A DNA stretch of 64,000 nt from an uncultured Bacteroides sp. (GTDB lineage: Bacteria; Bacteroidota; Bacteroidia; Bacteroidales; Bacteroidaceae). Numbering within the stretch: the first letter of the stretch is position 1; each line of letters starts with the position of its first letter. The stretch is taken from contig CASFGA010000007.1 in the NCBI GenBank assembly GCA_949294185.1, forward strand, positions 124,001-188,000. The letters are read 5' to 3'. Shown piece by piece: positions 45,238-55,181 of the stretch. The notes beneath the pieces were generated by a model. It saw only the letters and a list, made by a program, of their open reading frames with translations, made no database searches and was not told the origin of the DNA. Both the position numbers and the translations under genes were made by a program.

Positions 45238-47501
45238 TTGGCTATATAAGGTTTGTAATGTTTCCCTGTTTCAATGAAATCGGCTATCTCTTTCGCCTGC
45301 CGACGAATAATCTGTTCCATCGTCATCTCCTCACCCCGATACCGCTCATAACGGTTCAAACGTTCAAGCACACTTTTGGCTAACAGTTTCCGGGTATCAT
45401 CCGACAGAAGTCCCTTTTCCACTTTCAGCTGCTTGCCCTTTTGCACCAAAGTCACAACCACTCTGTCCACCACCTGCGAACGAAACAGTTCCACCACATC
45501 ATAGACAAATGTAGGCTTACCCGACTGGCGAACATGAACAATGCTGTCGAACGGATTCAGCTTTGCCCCAAGCAATGCCTGCCATACCCGTGCATACAAA
45601 ATGGCATAGCCGTAATTAAGCATACAGTTCACCAAGTCTGTCGCTCCTTTCCGTTCCCGCTTTACAAATCCCACCTCATCATCCGAAAGCAGCTCGCGGA
45701 TATATGCCCAATATTTCACGGCACCTTGTGACTCATACCCCACCAGCAAAGTCAGATAATCTGCATCATCCGTGCGGTCGGCATGCAGAAACTCCCTGAA
45801 ACGGACATGAAAAGCGGCCATATCCTCATATTTACCTTTCAACGCATCATAACAATGCTTGTGATATTTATGAAAATATTTCAACAGACTGAACTGATTG
45901 CGCAGTTTTGCCCGCACAATGGAAGAGGCCAACTCCAACCGCTTTTCCGTTCCACACTGAGCCTGCTTGTTCCACAGCGTGCTTTCGATGTATTTGTTCG
46001 ACAAGACAGATCCGGTATGCACCCCCGAAGAATTAAAGAAGTCGATGGTTATCTTATTGGCGAGGCAATAATCTATCAGATTGGAAGACAATGTCACCCC
46101 CTTGCTGCCAATGGTAATGTGTGAAAGCATGCCTGCCGGAATCTGCCGCACAATCTTTCCCTGCTGTTTCACAGTGACTCCTTTACCTGAAAGCCCTACA
46201 AAACAGCCATAGGTATTTATCAAAAGTTCACTACATTCAGCCTCACGCTTCCTGTATTCTGCCTTCCGTTGGTTGATGATACGCCTGTTCTGCTCTTTCG
46301 CCCTCTGTTCTTTGGCAATGCCCTTGCAGAGATCATACACTTCGATATAGTCTTGAAGTATCCGCTTCTTATGCAGCTGATATTCATTAGAAAGATAGTC
46401 TATTTCAGACACCATCCGCTTCAACACAGCCCGGTTTGCTATCTCACTGTGCGACTCTTCTATCATGCGCTTTATCCGGCTGTAAAGACAGTCATCCAAG
46501 CCACGGAGCACATGCTGAGGAAGCAAGACGGCATAATAATTCTTTACGCCCCTCCACGAGCGAAGGCTTTCCGGCGACAAGCCTTTAGAAGTAAGAGTCA
46601 AAGACTCTATCCTTTCCTTCAGGTCGGCCTCCTTCTTTTGCGAAATGTTCAATCCGTCTTTCGAAACCGTGATGCCTAAAAATTCAAATCCCTTGCGCAA
46701 TTCCACAATTATCGGCGGATTCAGCTTCAGCCCCAAATGGGTTTGCAGATATACCGACAACTGACCAAGTAGCCCTTTTGCCTGCTCGTGTGATTCGCAC
46801 AACAGACAAAAGTCATCGGCATAGCGCACATACGAACGGCACAAAGTCAACACATATTTGTCGAACGGATGAAGATAAAGGTTAGACAACAAAGGGGAAA
46901 GGATTGCACCTTGGGGAACCCCATCCACCGCATCACTCCACTTCAACCGCTTGTTGACAACCCCCATCTGTACCGACAGCATGATAAGCCGCACCACCTC
47001 TTCGTCCGGAATCAGGGTGTGAAGACGGGCGGCCAATAGATGATGGTTGATGGAATCAAAATAGTTGTCGATGTCAAGACGCAAAGCCCAACGGTTCTTC
47101 TTTTTCACACACTCATTATATACCCGTCTTACCGCCTTCGCATGCCCTTTGTTGGGACGGTAAGCGTAACTGTTTTCCACAAAAAGATTTTCAAACAAAG
47201 GCTCAACCAAAGTCTTGATGGCACACTGCACAATCTTATCCTTTACCGACAGCAGTCCCAACTTCCGAACCTCTTTCTTCTTTTTGGGAATCTCAATGCG
47301 AAGATAAGGTTCGGGAGCCCATGCGCCGGAACGCAGTTCTTCTGACAATTCGGCGATATATTTTGCCAAATCATCTTCAAAACAAGCCAAAGTAACCCCA
47401 TCTATTCCACCCGCCGCATTTTTGCCTTTCACAATCTTCCACGCTTCATACAGCGTTTCTTCCCGACACAATGTGGCATAAAGAGAAGTTTGTGCATCCA
47501 T
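45231..47501 (-). CDS. cas1: Reverse transcriptase-Cas1 fusion
   Basis: 756 aa from ATG 47501; the upstream in-frame ATG at 47555 translates array sequence and is rejected. Residues about 1-340 are a group II intron-like reverse transcriptase: LRLDIDNYFDSI (Asp143/Asp145), VPQGAILSPLLSN and SYVRYADDFCLL (YADD at 227-230), all intact. A linker rich in Lys/Arg/Glu (about 345-425) leads to Cas1 (from about residue 430). Its metal ligands are present as LVGYESQGAVKYW (Glu590), IVHVRQ (His656) and FVYDVVELFR (Asp668, Glu671). There is no N-terminal Cas6 domain, unlike some relatives. It should allow spacer capture from RNA. It begins 13 bp after the last, degenerate repeat of array B. Confidence 0.97.
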   Translation of the reverse strand: MDAQTSLYATLCREETLYEAWKIVKGKNAAGGIDGVTLACFEDDLAKYIAELSEELRSGAWAPEPYLRIEIPKKKKEVRKLGLLSVKDKIVQCAIKTLVEPLFENLFVENSYAYRPNKGHAKAVRRVYNECVKKKNRWALRLDIDNYFDSINHHLLAARLHTLIPDEEVVRLIMLSVQMGVVNKRLKWSDAVDGVPQGAILSPLLSNLYLHPFDKYVLTLCRSYVRYADDFCLLCESHEQAKGLLGQLSVYLQTHLGLKLNPPIIVELRKGFEFLGITVSKDGLNISQKKEADLKERIESLTLTSKGLSPESLRSWRGVKNYYAVLLPQHVLRGLDDCLYSRIKRMIEESHSEIANRAVLKRMVSEIDYLSNEYQLHKKRILQDYIEVYDLCKGIAKEQRAKEQNRRIINQRKAEYRKREAECSELLINTYGCFVGLSGKGVTVKQQGKIVRQIPAGMLSHITIGSKGVTLSSNLIDYCLANKITIDFFNSSGVHTGSVLSNKYIESTLWNKQAQCGTEKRLELASSIVRAKLRNQFSLLKYFHKYHKHCYDALKGKYEDMAAFHVRFREFLHADRTDDADYLTLLVGYESQGAVKYWAYIRELLSDDEVGFVKRERKGATDLVNCMLNYGYAILYARVWQALLGAKLNPFDSIVHVRQSGKPTFVYDVVELFRSQVVDRVVVTLVQKGKQLKVEKGLLSDDTRKLLAKSVLERLNRYERYRGEEMTMEQIIRRQAKEIADFIETGKHYKPYIAKW

Positions 47502-47514
47502 AGTCTTTGTCTTT

Positions 47515-48936
47515 AATGTTATCCTTATTCTAATGGAATACTCACAGACATTCAAGAAAATGAAAAAAATATATTAGCCATAGTGTCTTAATCCTTATTC
47601 TAATGGAATACTCACAGACCATCTTTTACACTTCCGAATGGAGAGAGAAAAGCTTGTCTTAATCCTTATTCTAATGGAATACTCACAGACGTCTGTAGAT
47701 GACGACAGAGAGACTCCGAGCTGGCTGTCTTAATCCTTATTCTAATGGAATACTCACAGACACAAATTTTTATATTCAATTATCATCCAGATTATGTCTT
47801 AATCCTTATTCTAATGGAATAGAATTATAAGCCGTGGGTAAGAGCAGGATGGGCGTCTTAATCCTTATTCTAATGGAATACTCACAGACTCTTTTCGTGT
47901 TTTTGGCACTCGCTACCGTACTGTCTTAATCCTTATTCTAATGGAATACTCACAGACATTAAAAAAATTATTAACTTAAATAGGTATTATTGTCTTAATC
48001 CTTATTCTAATGGAATACTCCCTGACTGGAAAATAAGAATAGCTGCAACTTTATATTCTTTCGTCTTAATCCTTATTCTAATGGAATACTCCCTGACACC
48101 ACGAATTTTCGATTAGGGTCAGAACGAAGTCGTCTTAATCCTTATTCTAATGGAATACTCCCTGACACTACTTCGTCGGCGAAGGTACACGCGACTACTC
48201 CGTCTTAATCCTTATTCTAATGGAATACTCCCTGACGACCGCGTGCTGTACACTCACTACATCGGCGCTTGTCTTAATCCTTATTCTAATGGAATACTCC
48301 CTGACTATATATACGACGAGGAAACAAACGGCTGCGTTTTTGTCTTAATCCTTATTCTAATGGAATACTCCCTGACCGTGAGTATTAACAGCGCAAGCGC
48401 GCAGAGTGTTGTCTTAATCCTTATTCTAATGGAATACTCCCTGACAAACGTTCGTCGCTACGGTTAATTTTACCAAAATTGTCTTAATCCTTATTCTAAT
48501 GGAATACTCCCTGACGAAGTCATTGACTGGTGACTTGCGAGGCGAGTTGGTGTCTTAATCCTTATTCTAATGGAATACTCCCTGACAAACAAACAAAATG
48601 AGAAAACAGTTAAAACATTATCGTCTTAATCCTTATTCTAATGGAATACTCCCTGACTTATTTTGAGTCGTTTAACGAAGCGAACGAAGCTATGTCTTAA
48701 TCCTTATTCTAATGGAATACTCCCTGACGGCAAAAAAGGTGCTGCAATGACCCGTGCTATGGTGTCTTAATCCTTATTCTAATGGAATACTCCCTGACAT
48801 AGACTATGGCAGACTCCATGACTTGTACTTAGGTCTTAATCCTTATTCTAATGGAATACTCCCTGACTAGAGGTTGAATTCGAGGGAAAGAACTACACTG
48901 TGTCTTAATCCTTATTCTAATGGAATACTCCCTGAC
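47515..48936 (-). CRISPR. CRISPR array B: 21 repeats of 35 bp, 20 spacers, two repeat versions
   Basis: Repeats start at 47515 (degenerate), 47585, 47656, 47727, 47796 (cut to 25 bp), 47855, 47923, 47992, 48063, 48132, 48202, 48271, 48342, 48411, 48481, 48552, 48623, 48694, 48764, 48833 and 48902. The leader-distal repeats, where complete, end in CTCACAGAC, while the 14 leader-side ones end in CTCCCTGAC as in array A. The direction is leftward as for array A. RT-cas1 begins 13 bp after the last repeat, so the adaptation genes are probably read from the array transcript. Confidence 0.98.
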
Positions 48937-49400
48937 AATCTATCAGAGAGTGAGTTACACTTTTTGCCGTTCATCTTTTCATACAGTTTTTTCCCTTTCC
49001 GCCAGGGAGTTAGTCCGATTGGAACGCTTTTTTCGCAAATGTAGGGATTTGAAAGATACATTCCAAATAAAAACAACGCTTTTTTCAAACATTCATCTGG
49101 ATATCAACGACTTGCTTTTTCGCAAGACAAAACGCCGTCTAAACTGTTTACGGGATTTGCGAAAACGGCGGAAAGAAGGATTTGCAAGCGCTTGATTATG
49201 AATACACAACTTCATAGAGCGAAGGCATGATGAGGATGCTTTTTCGCAAATGTAGCAACTAAAAATCACAAAACAAACTCTTGCGAACTTTTTGTCTGCC
49301 GGGAGAAAACGAGGAAATGCATCCAATCCGTTACATATCAACGGTTTAACAGAAAAAGAAATCTTCGCAAATAAAAATCTTTACATTCCGTCTTCGTTTT
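48937..49400 (-). promoter_or_regulatory. Leader of CRISPR array B, near-copy of leader A
   Basis: The 450 bp from 48937 parallel leader A exactly in spacing (offset 4490). The two promoter pairs are kept: TACATTTG at 49036-49043 with TTTG at 49064-49067 (20 bases apart), and TACATTTG at 49247-49254 with TTTG at 49274-49277 (19 apart), all read leftward. Identity ends near 49387. Confidence 0.85.
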
Positions 49401-49412
49401 TTATACAGAAAA

Positions 49413-49444
49413 CTTGCACATATCGCCCAGACATCCTATATTTG
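49413..49444 (+). promoter_or_regulatory. Rightward promoter ahead of the leader RNA and AAA+ gene
   Basis: CTTG at 49413-49416 and TATATTTG at 49437-49444 are 20 bases apart. Transcription would start about 300 bases before the AAA+ start codon, giving a long leader. Confidence 0.6.
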
Positions 49445-49527
49445 CAGCATCGCCTGAATAATGCGGCGATTTGTCAAAACATGAATCATAGCTTAGTTCA
49501 ACATTCAAAGAATCTACATGCAATGCG

Positions 49528-49568
49528 TGAGGAAGGCATATAGCCTCTTTCCTTACCACTTTTTTATT
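49528..49568 (+). terminator. Internal hairpin with T-run in the AAA+ leader
   Basis: TGAGGAAGGC pairs with GCC...TTCCTTA across an ATATA loop with a 3-base bulge (49528-49554), followed by CCACTTTTTTATT. It could end a short transcript of roughly 115 nt from the promoter at 49413-49444. Confidence 0.5.
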
Positions 49569-49727
49569 GCATTGTGTTCTTTGAAAAGCTGGACACCCTC
49601 CGGCAGTTCATGGGCTTGGCGTAAGCCTATGGATGATGGGGCCGGAAAAGCCGGGCATCTTCGTCTGCCCCGACAAGATTAAAGACTTGTCGCTTTCGCA
49701 TGCATTCCCGCAAGGAATGCTTTTTTA
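49569..49727 (+). ncRNA. Structured leader RNA candidate upstream of the AAA+ gene
   Basis: Several helices can form: CCGGC (49600-49604) with GCCGG (49641-49645) closing a domain that holds the perfect hairpin ATGGGCTT/AAGCCTAT (49610-49630). An alternative CCGG-AAAAG-CCGG helix (49642-49654) competes with it. GACAAG/CTTGTC (about 49672-49692) follows, and finally the terminator hairpin. Competing helices followed by a terminator just before a start codon is the layout of a riboswitch or attenuator, but no known class is recognised. It could equally be an independent small RNA. Confidence 0.45.
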
Positions 49728-49729
49728 TT
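49702..49729 (+). terminator. Rho-independent terminator 20 bp before the AAA+ start
   Basis: GCATTCC (49702-49708) pairs with GGAATGC (49714-49720), loop CGCAA, then TTTTTTATT. Its place just ahead of ATG 49750 suggests attenuation of that gene. Confidence 0.75.
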
Positions 49730-49749
49730 CACCTAAAAATTTTAAAGCT

Positions 49750-52344
49750 ATGATGAAAAATAACGAAACTTTTACCTATAAAGGACATTCTTATCTGATT
49801 CCCACTCACAACGATGAAAATGCCAATATCCGTTTTACAGGATTCAAATTAAAATTCAACGGACAGACGCTTACTCCTGGCGACGGAGAAGAGCCTTATT
49901 TCACCATCACCGACGCCAATGCCGACCAGTCTTTTTCTCTGTTTATGGAAGAAACAGACTGCGATGATATGTCTGCCGTCTACATCGTGCCATTTTATAT
50001 TTACCGCGAAGACGAATCCCAACCGTTGCTGGCCCTGACCGAATCCATGACCGGCGACTTCAATTTCGAAGCCACGTTTCCTGCTTCCGACCGTCCCATC
50101 GGTTCGGGCTCCTACTTTCTGCTTGTAAACAGTCCGCTGGAAGACGGCGATTCGGTCTTTCACCGTCAGGGAAACCGCCTGATTTTCCCGTTCTCCATAC
50201 TGAAGACCGGAGACGCATCCATGTTTCCTGCCATTGCAGCCGCAAAAGTCATGCGCCCGAAAGATGCTTGCCGGGCAGGCCGCTACACTTCCAGCAAGCT
50301 GCAACTGCAAATCCAGTCGGCCAACCGCTCACAAGAGCCATACGAACTGACCGCCACCTGCTATACGGAAGACTGGGGTCTGGCTGCATCCGACAAGCGC
50401 ATGGTAACAAAAAAATCATTGGATAGGGACAAACGGAATTTTTGCCTGCATTGGGACCGGATTTGGATGCCGGGAAACTATACGGTGGTCTTGTCTTACA
50501 ACCGTGAACCCTTTGCCGCCGTCAGCTTCGACTATCGCGGAGAAGCGGTCACACCCGGCGTATGCCGCTGCCTGTCGCCGCAAGATGCGGAATACCGCCT
50601 GACCAAACTGGTTGACAGCGGAAATACCATCAAATGGAAACATATCCGTGAATTTACCGGCATGGCGGAGGTGAAGCTCCGTCTGGCAGAATTGTCACAG
50701 TCTGGCGAATACAACAAGTTCTGCCAGGAGCAGCAGCTGGATATCCTGAAGATGAACAGCTATGTAGCCATAACAGCGCCCGTAGCATTTCATGCCAAGC
50801 GGACAGCCTACTGCCTGCCGAGACTGCTGGGATACTGCACCACTGAATACAAGCAACTGGACTGTGCCGAATGGATGGGAGAAGAAAAACCGGAAAAGAT
50901 TCTGGAAATGCGCGAAGGACTTGCTCTCACCTTGTCCAATCTCAGCGTTCTTTTTTCAGGAAAGGGGATCGGCCTGCTGCATTCTCTGGAAAAGGCAGTC
51001 GAAGAGTCTGAAATCTTCTGGGCGCTTACTCTCTGCGGGACGGAGGAAGAGATGAAACAGCTGTTTGACCTCTCCCCCATTCTGGAGCGGCATATCCGCC
51101 CGGAATACCGCCTAAACATCCATCGGCCTTCTGCCGCAGAAATGGTTCATCTCATACAGAATGAACTGAGCCAAACCACTCTCTCGATGGCCGCTGCCGC
51201 CGAACACCGGCTGGCCCTGCAGGTATGCCACCACATTTCTGAAATATGCCAATGGACAAAAGGAGACATCCACCGCTTCGTTTCACAAGGGATAATCAAA
51301 CACTTCAAGCAACGCATACACGCCAGATTCTCACCCGGAGAAAACCTGAAGCGGGACGAACTGACCACCCTGCAGGCTGAAGACATTTCGCTTGATGCCT
51401 GGATGGAGAAGGAAAGAATGACTTGCCGCCCGCAGAAAAGCCTGACAGCCGAACAAGCTTTCGATGAAAGCATGAAAGAACTGAATGAGATGGTGGGGCT
51501 GCAGCCGCTCAAGACAACGCTCACCGCCACCCTTTGCCAGATTCGCTTCAACAGACAGCGCAAGCGGCTGGGGCTTCCGACCGAAGAGTCAGCCATCCAC
51601 CACATGATATTCACGGGAAATCCCGGAACCGGAAAGACCACCGTCGCCAAGCTTATGGGCAAGATTTTCCATTCTCTGGGACTTCTGTCGACCGGTGAAG
51701 TCATAACGACCGGACGGAACGAACTGGTGGGAACCTACATCGGCCAAACCGAAGAGAAGGTAAGGAATATCTTGAAGCGCGCCCGTGGAAACGTGCTCTT
51801 CATCGACGAAGCCTACAATCTGTATACAGATCCGGACGACCACCGCGACTACGGCAGCCGGATTATCGAAGGGCTGCTTCCCGTCTTGGCCGAGCCCAAT
51901 CCCGACATGCTGATTATTCTGGCCGGCTATGAGGACGAAATGGAGCAGATGCTACAGGCAAACCCCGGACTGAAAGGTCGTTTTCCCCATACACTCCGTT
52001 TCAACGACTATTCTGCCGAAGAGCTGATGCAGATAGCCCGTCTCCAGTTCGACCACGGCGCTTACCGTATGTCGCCCGAGGCAGAGTGTCTGCTGCGCGC
52101 AACCATAGCCGGCGCTCTGGCGGACAAAGACCGGTATTTTTCCAACGCACGCTGGATAAAACAGTTCATTGCATCCGGTATTCTGCCGGCAATGGCACAG
52201 CGCGTGATGACGCATGACGCGCCCGACAATATCGAGCTTTACCGCACCATCGAACGCTGTGACATTGAGCAGGCAGCCGAAAAACTGCCTTCCAGACCTG
52301 CCGTCAGCATCACGCCCCGCCGGAGAATCGGCTTCAGGGCGTGA
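49750..52344 (+). CDS. CbbX-type AAA+ ATPase with an unrecognised beta-rich N-terminal half
   Basis: 864 aa from ATG 49750 (or 49753); the frame stays open upstream to 49633 but that part crosses the terminator. Residues about 1-270 look like two beta-sandwich domains (TFTYKGHSYLIPTHNDENANIRFTGFKLKFNG; YIVPFYIYREDESQPLL; QIQSANRSQEPYELTATCY). The middle (270-570) is helical. The C-terminal 270 residues are a CbbX/CfxQ-like AAA+ module: Walker A GNPGTGKTT (near 623), Walker B VLFIDEAYNLY (near 682), sensor and LKGRFPHTLRF arginine finger. Such single-ring AAA+ modules remodel protein partners. The partner here is unknown. It is not in the CRISPR operon (opposite strand). Confidence 0.75.
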   Translation: MMKNNETFTYKGHSYLIPTHNDENANIRFTGFKLKFNGQTLTPGDGEEPYFTITDANADQSFSLFMEETDCDDMSAVYIVPFYIYREDESQPLLALTESMTGDFNFEATFPASDRPIGSGSYFLLVNSPLEDGDSVFHRQGNRLIFPFSILKTGDASMFPAIAAAKVMRPKDACRAGRYTSSKLQLQIQSANRSQEPYELTATCYTEDWGLAASDKRMVTKKSLDRDKRNFCLHWDRIWMPGNYTVVLSYNREPFAAVSFDYRGEAVTPGVCRCLSPQDAEYRLTKLVDSGNTIKWKHIREFTGMAEVKLRLAELSQSGEYNKFCQEQQLDILKMNSYVAITAPVAFHAKRTAYCLPRLLGYCTTEYKQLDCAEWMGEEKPEKILEMREGLALTLSNLSVLFSGKGIGLLHSLEKAVEESEIFWALTLCGTEEEMKQLFDLSPILERHIRPEYRLNIHRPSAAEMVHLIQNELSQTTLSMAAAAEHRLALQVCHHISEICQWTKGDIHRFVSQGIIKHFKQRIHARFSPGENLKRDELTTLQAEDISLDAWMEKERMTCRPQKSLTAEQAFDESMKELNEMVGLQPLKTTLTATLCQIRFNRQRKRLGLPTEESAIHHMIFTGNPGTGKTTVAKLMGKIFHSLGLLSTGEVITTGRNELVGTYIGQTEEKVRNILKRARGNVLFIDEAYNLYTDPDDHRDYGSRIIEGLLPVLAEPNPDMLIILAGYEDEMEQMLQANPGLKGRFPHTLRFNDYSAEELMQIARLQFDHGAYRMSPEAECLLRATIAGALADKDRYFSNARWIKQFIASGILPAMAQRVMTHDAPDNIELYRTIERCDIEQAAEKLPSRPAVSITPRRRIGFRA

Positions 52345-53976
<1,632 letters not shown>

Positions 53977-54089
53977 TTAATTAGATTAACCTGCTTTGAT
54001 TTCCGGCTGCAAAGATAGGGATTTTTTCCCGTCTCGCCCGTCATTCCCCATATATAAATGTATAAAGTCAGATAGCGGACAGTATAAAC

Positions 54090-54410
54090 TCAAACCATCT
54101 TCAGTCCGATGATAGAAGCGACAAGCGTCGTGATGAAAAACAGACGGGCAAACGATACGGGCTCATGGAATACGGCAATGCCAAGCAACACCGTTCCCAC
54201 GGCTCCGATGCCTGTCCATACGGGGTAGGCCGTGCCGATGGGCAGTGTATGCACGGCCTTAGCCAGCAAACCCATGCTGAGAAACGTACATATCACGAAT
54301 CCCACTCCCCAAAGATAAAACTCTACGCCGGAAACGCCTTTCATTTTCCCGAGACAGAAAGTGAATCCGGTCTCAAAAAGTCCGGCAACAATCAAGATAA
54401 TCCAGTTCAT
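54090..54410 (-). CDS. Small multidrug resistance (SMR) family exporter, Gdx/SugE-like
   Basis: 106 aa with four transmembrane helices. WIILIVAGLFETGFTFCLGKMKG carries the membrane-embedded Glu that binds proton and substrate in SMR proteins. LPIGTAYPVWTGIGAVGTVLLGIAVFHEP is the family signature. The W-I-I-L start and AYPVWTGIG fit the Gdx (guanidinium exporter) branch better than EmrE. It works as a dual-topology dimer in the inner membrane. It is divergent from a Crp/Fnr regulator whose promoter lies in the shared gap. Confidence 0.88.
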   Translation of the reverse strand: MNWIILIVAGLFETGFTFCLGKMKGVSGVEFYLWGVGFVICTFLSMGLLAKAVHTLPIGTAYPVWTGIGAVGTVLLGIAVFHEPVSFARLFFITTLVASIIGLKMV

Positions 54411-54487
54411 AAAGCGAATGTATATTTTAAAGATTCTTCATCAAAACGCGGCGAAGTTAGCACGTTCCCGCAATATTCCGCTTTACA

Positions 54488-54519
54488 TTTGATAAGAAAG
54501 CATTTTCTCCGTATCTTTG
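54488..54519 (+). promoter_or_regulatory. Promoter of the Crp/Fnr-type regulator
   Basis: TTTG at 54488-54491 and TATCTTTG at 54512-54519 are 20 bases apart, a full consensus match, 29 bases before the start codon. Confidence 0.8.
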
Positions 54520-54548
54520 GAACCATATCTTACCTATATCATTCCGCC

Positions 54549-55124
54549 ATGAACCTGCACGATATTATAAACAACATCTGTCCCCTTCCTCATCCTGCGA
54601 TGGAAAAACTGTCGGAATGCTCGTTTCAAACCGAATGCCCCAAAGGCTTCCACATTTTAAAGGCAGGCAAGGTGGAGACAAACATATACTTTATCGCCCG
54701 CGGAATAGGGCGCGCCTACATTACATCCGAAGACAAGGACATCACCTTCTGGATCGGCCAGGAGGGAGATACCCTCATGTCGCTGAAAAGCTATGTGAAA
54801 GGCGAGCCGGGATATGAGAATGTGGAGCTGATGGAAGACTCTCTGCTGTACGGATTCCGCCGGGACGACCTTCTCCGCCTGTACCGCAAAGACATCCATA
54901 TAGCCAACTGGGGAAGAAAGCTTGCCGAACAGGAGTTTTTGCGGACGGAGAAAAAGCTTATCCCCCTGCTTTTCACCACCGCCTCCATGCGCTACCACGC
55001 CCTGCTGAAAGACAATCCGGCACTTCTGCAAAGGATTCCCTTAGAGTGCCTCGCCTCTTACCTAGGCATCACTCCGGTAAGTCTGAGCCGGATACGGGCA
55101 AGCCTGAAAAAAGACAGCAGGTAA
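54549..55124 (+). CDS. Crp/Fnr-family transcriptional regulator
   Basis: 191 aa from ATG 54549, which follows an excellent promoter; the longer frame upstream overlaps the divergent SMR gene and is rejected. The N-terminal cyclic-nucleotide-binding-type fold (GFHILKAGKVETNIYFIARGIGRAY, DITFWIGQEGDTLMSLKSYV) lacks the phosphate-binding RxS motif of Crp, so cAMP is unlikely. The C-terminal helix-turn-helix is IPLECLASYLGITPVSLSRIRASL. Such Bacteroidetes regulators often control a divergent exporter, so it may regulate the SMR gene. Confidence 0.88.
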   Translation: MNLHDIINNICPLPHPAMEKLSECSFQTECPKGFHILKAGKVETNIYFIARGIGRAYITSEDKDITFWIGQEGDTLMSLKSYVKGEPGYENVELMEDSLLYGFRRDDLLRLYRKDIHIANWGRKLAEQEFLRTEKKLIPLLFTTASMRYHALLKDNPALLQRIPLECLASYLGITPVSLSRIRASLKKDSR

Positions 55125-55181
55125 ACGGCCCGTATCGTACGCATCAAGAATGATTTTCACAGGCACCCAAAAACCGTTTTC

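Noticed and set aside
47502-47555. N-terminal extension of RT-Cas1 to 47555
   Set aside because: The extra 18 residues translate the degenerate repeat; the family start fits ATG 47501.
48150-48467. 105-aa plus-strand frame with repeated NPYSNGILPD peptides
   Set aside because: Same cause: array B read through in the non-transcribed direction.
33191-49387. Mobile-element origin of the CRISPR locus (transposon or integrase borders)
   Set aside because: I looked for terminal repeats, integrase or transposase genes and tRNA junctions at both ends and found none; the reverse transcriptase is fused to Cas1, not a free intron.
49483-49545. Tiny frame MNHSLVQHSKNLHAMREEGI as a leader peptide for attenuation
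   Set aside because: No run of regulatory codons and no Shine-Dalgarno-like signal; it overlaps the first hairpin only by chance as far as I can see.
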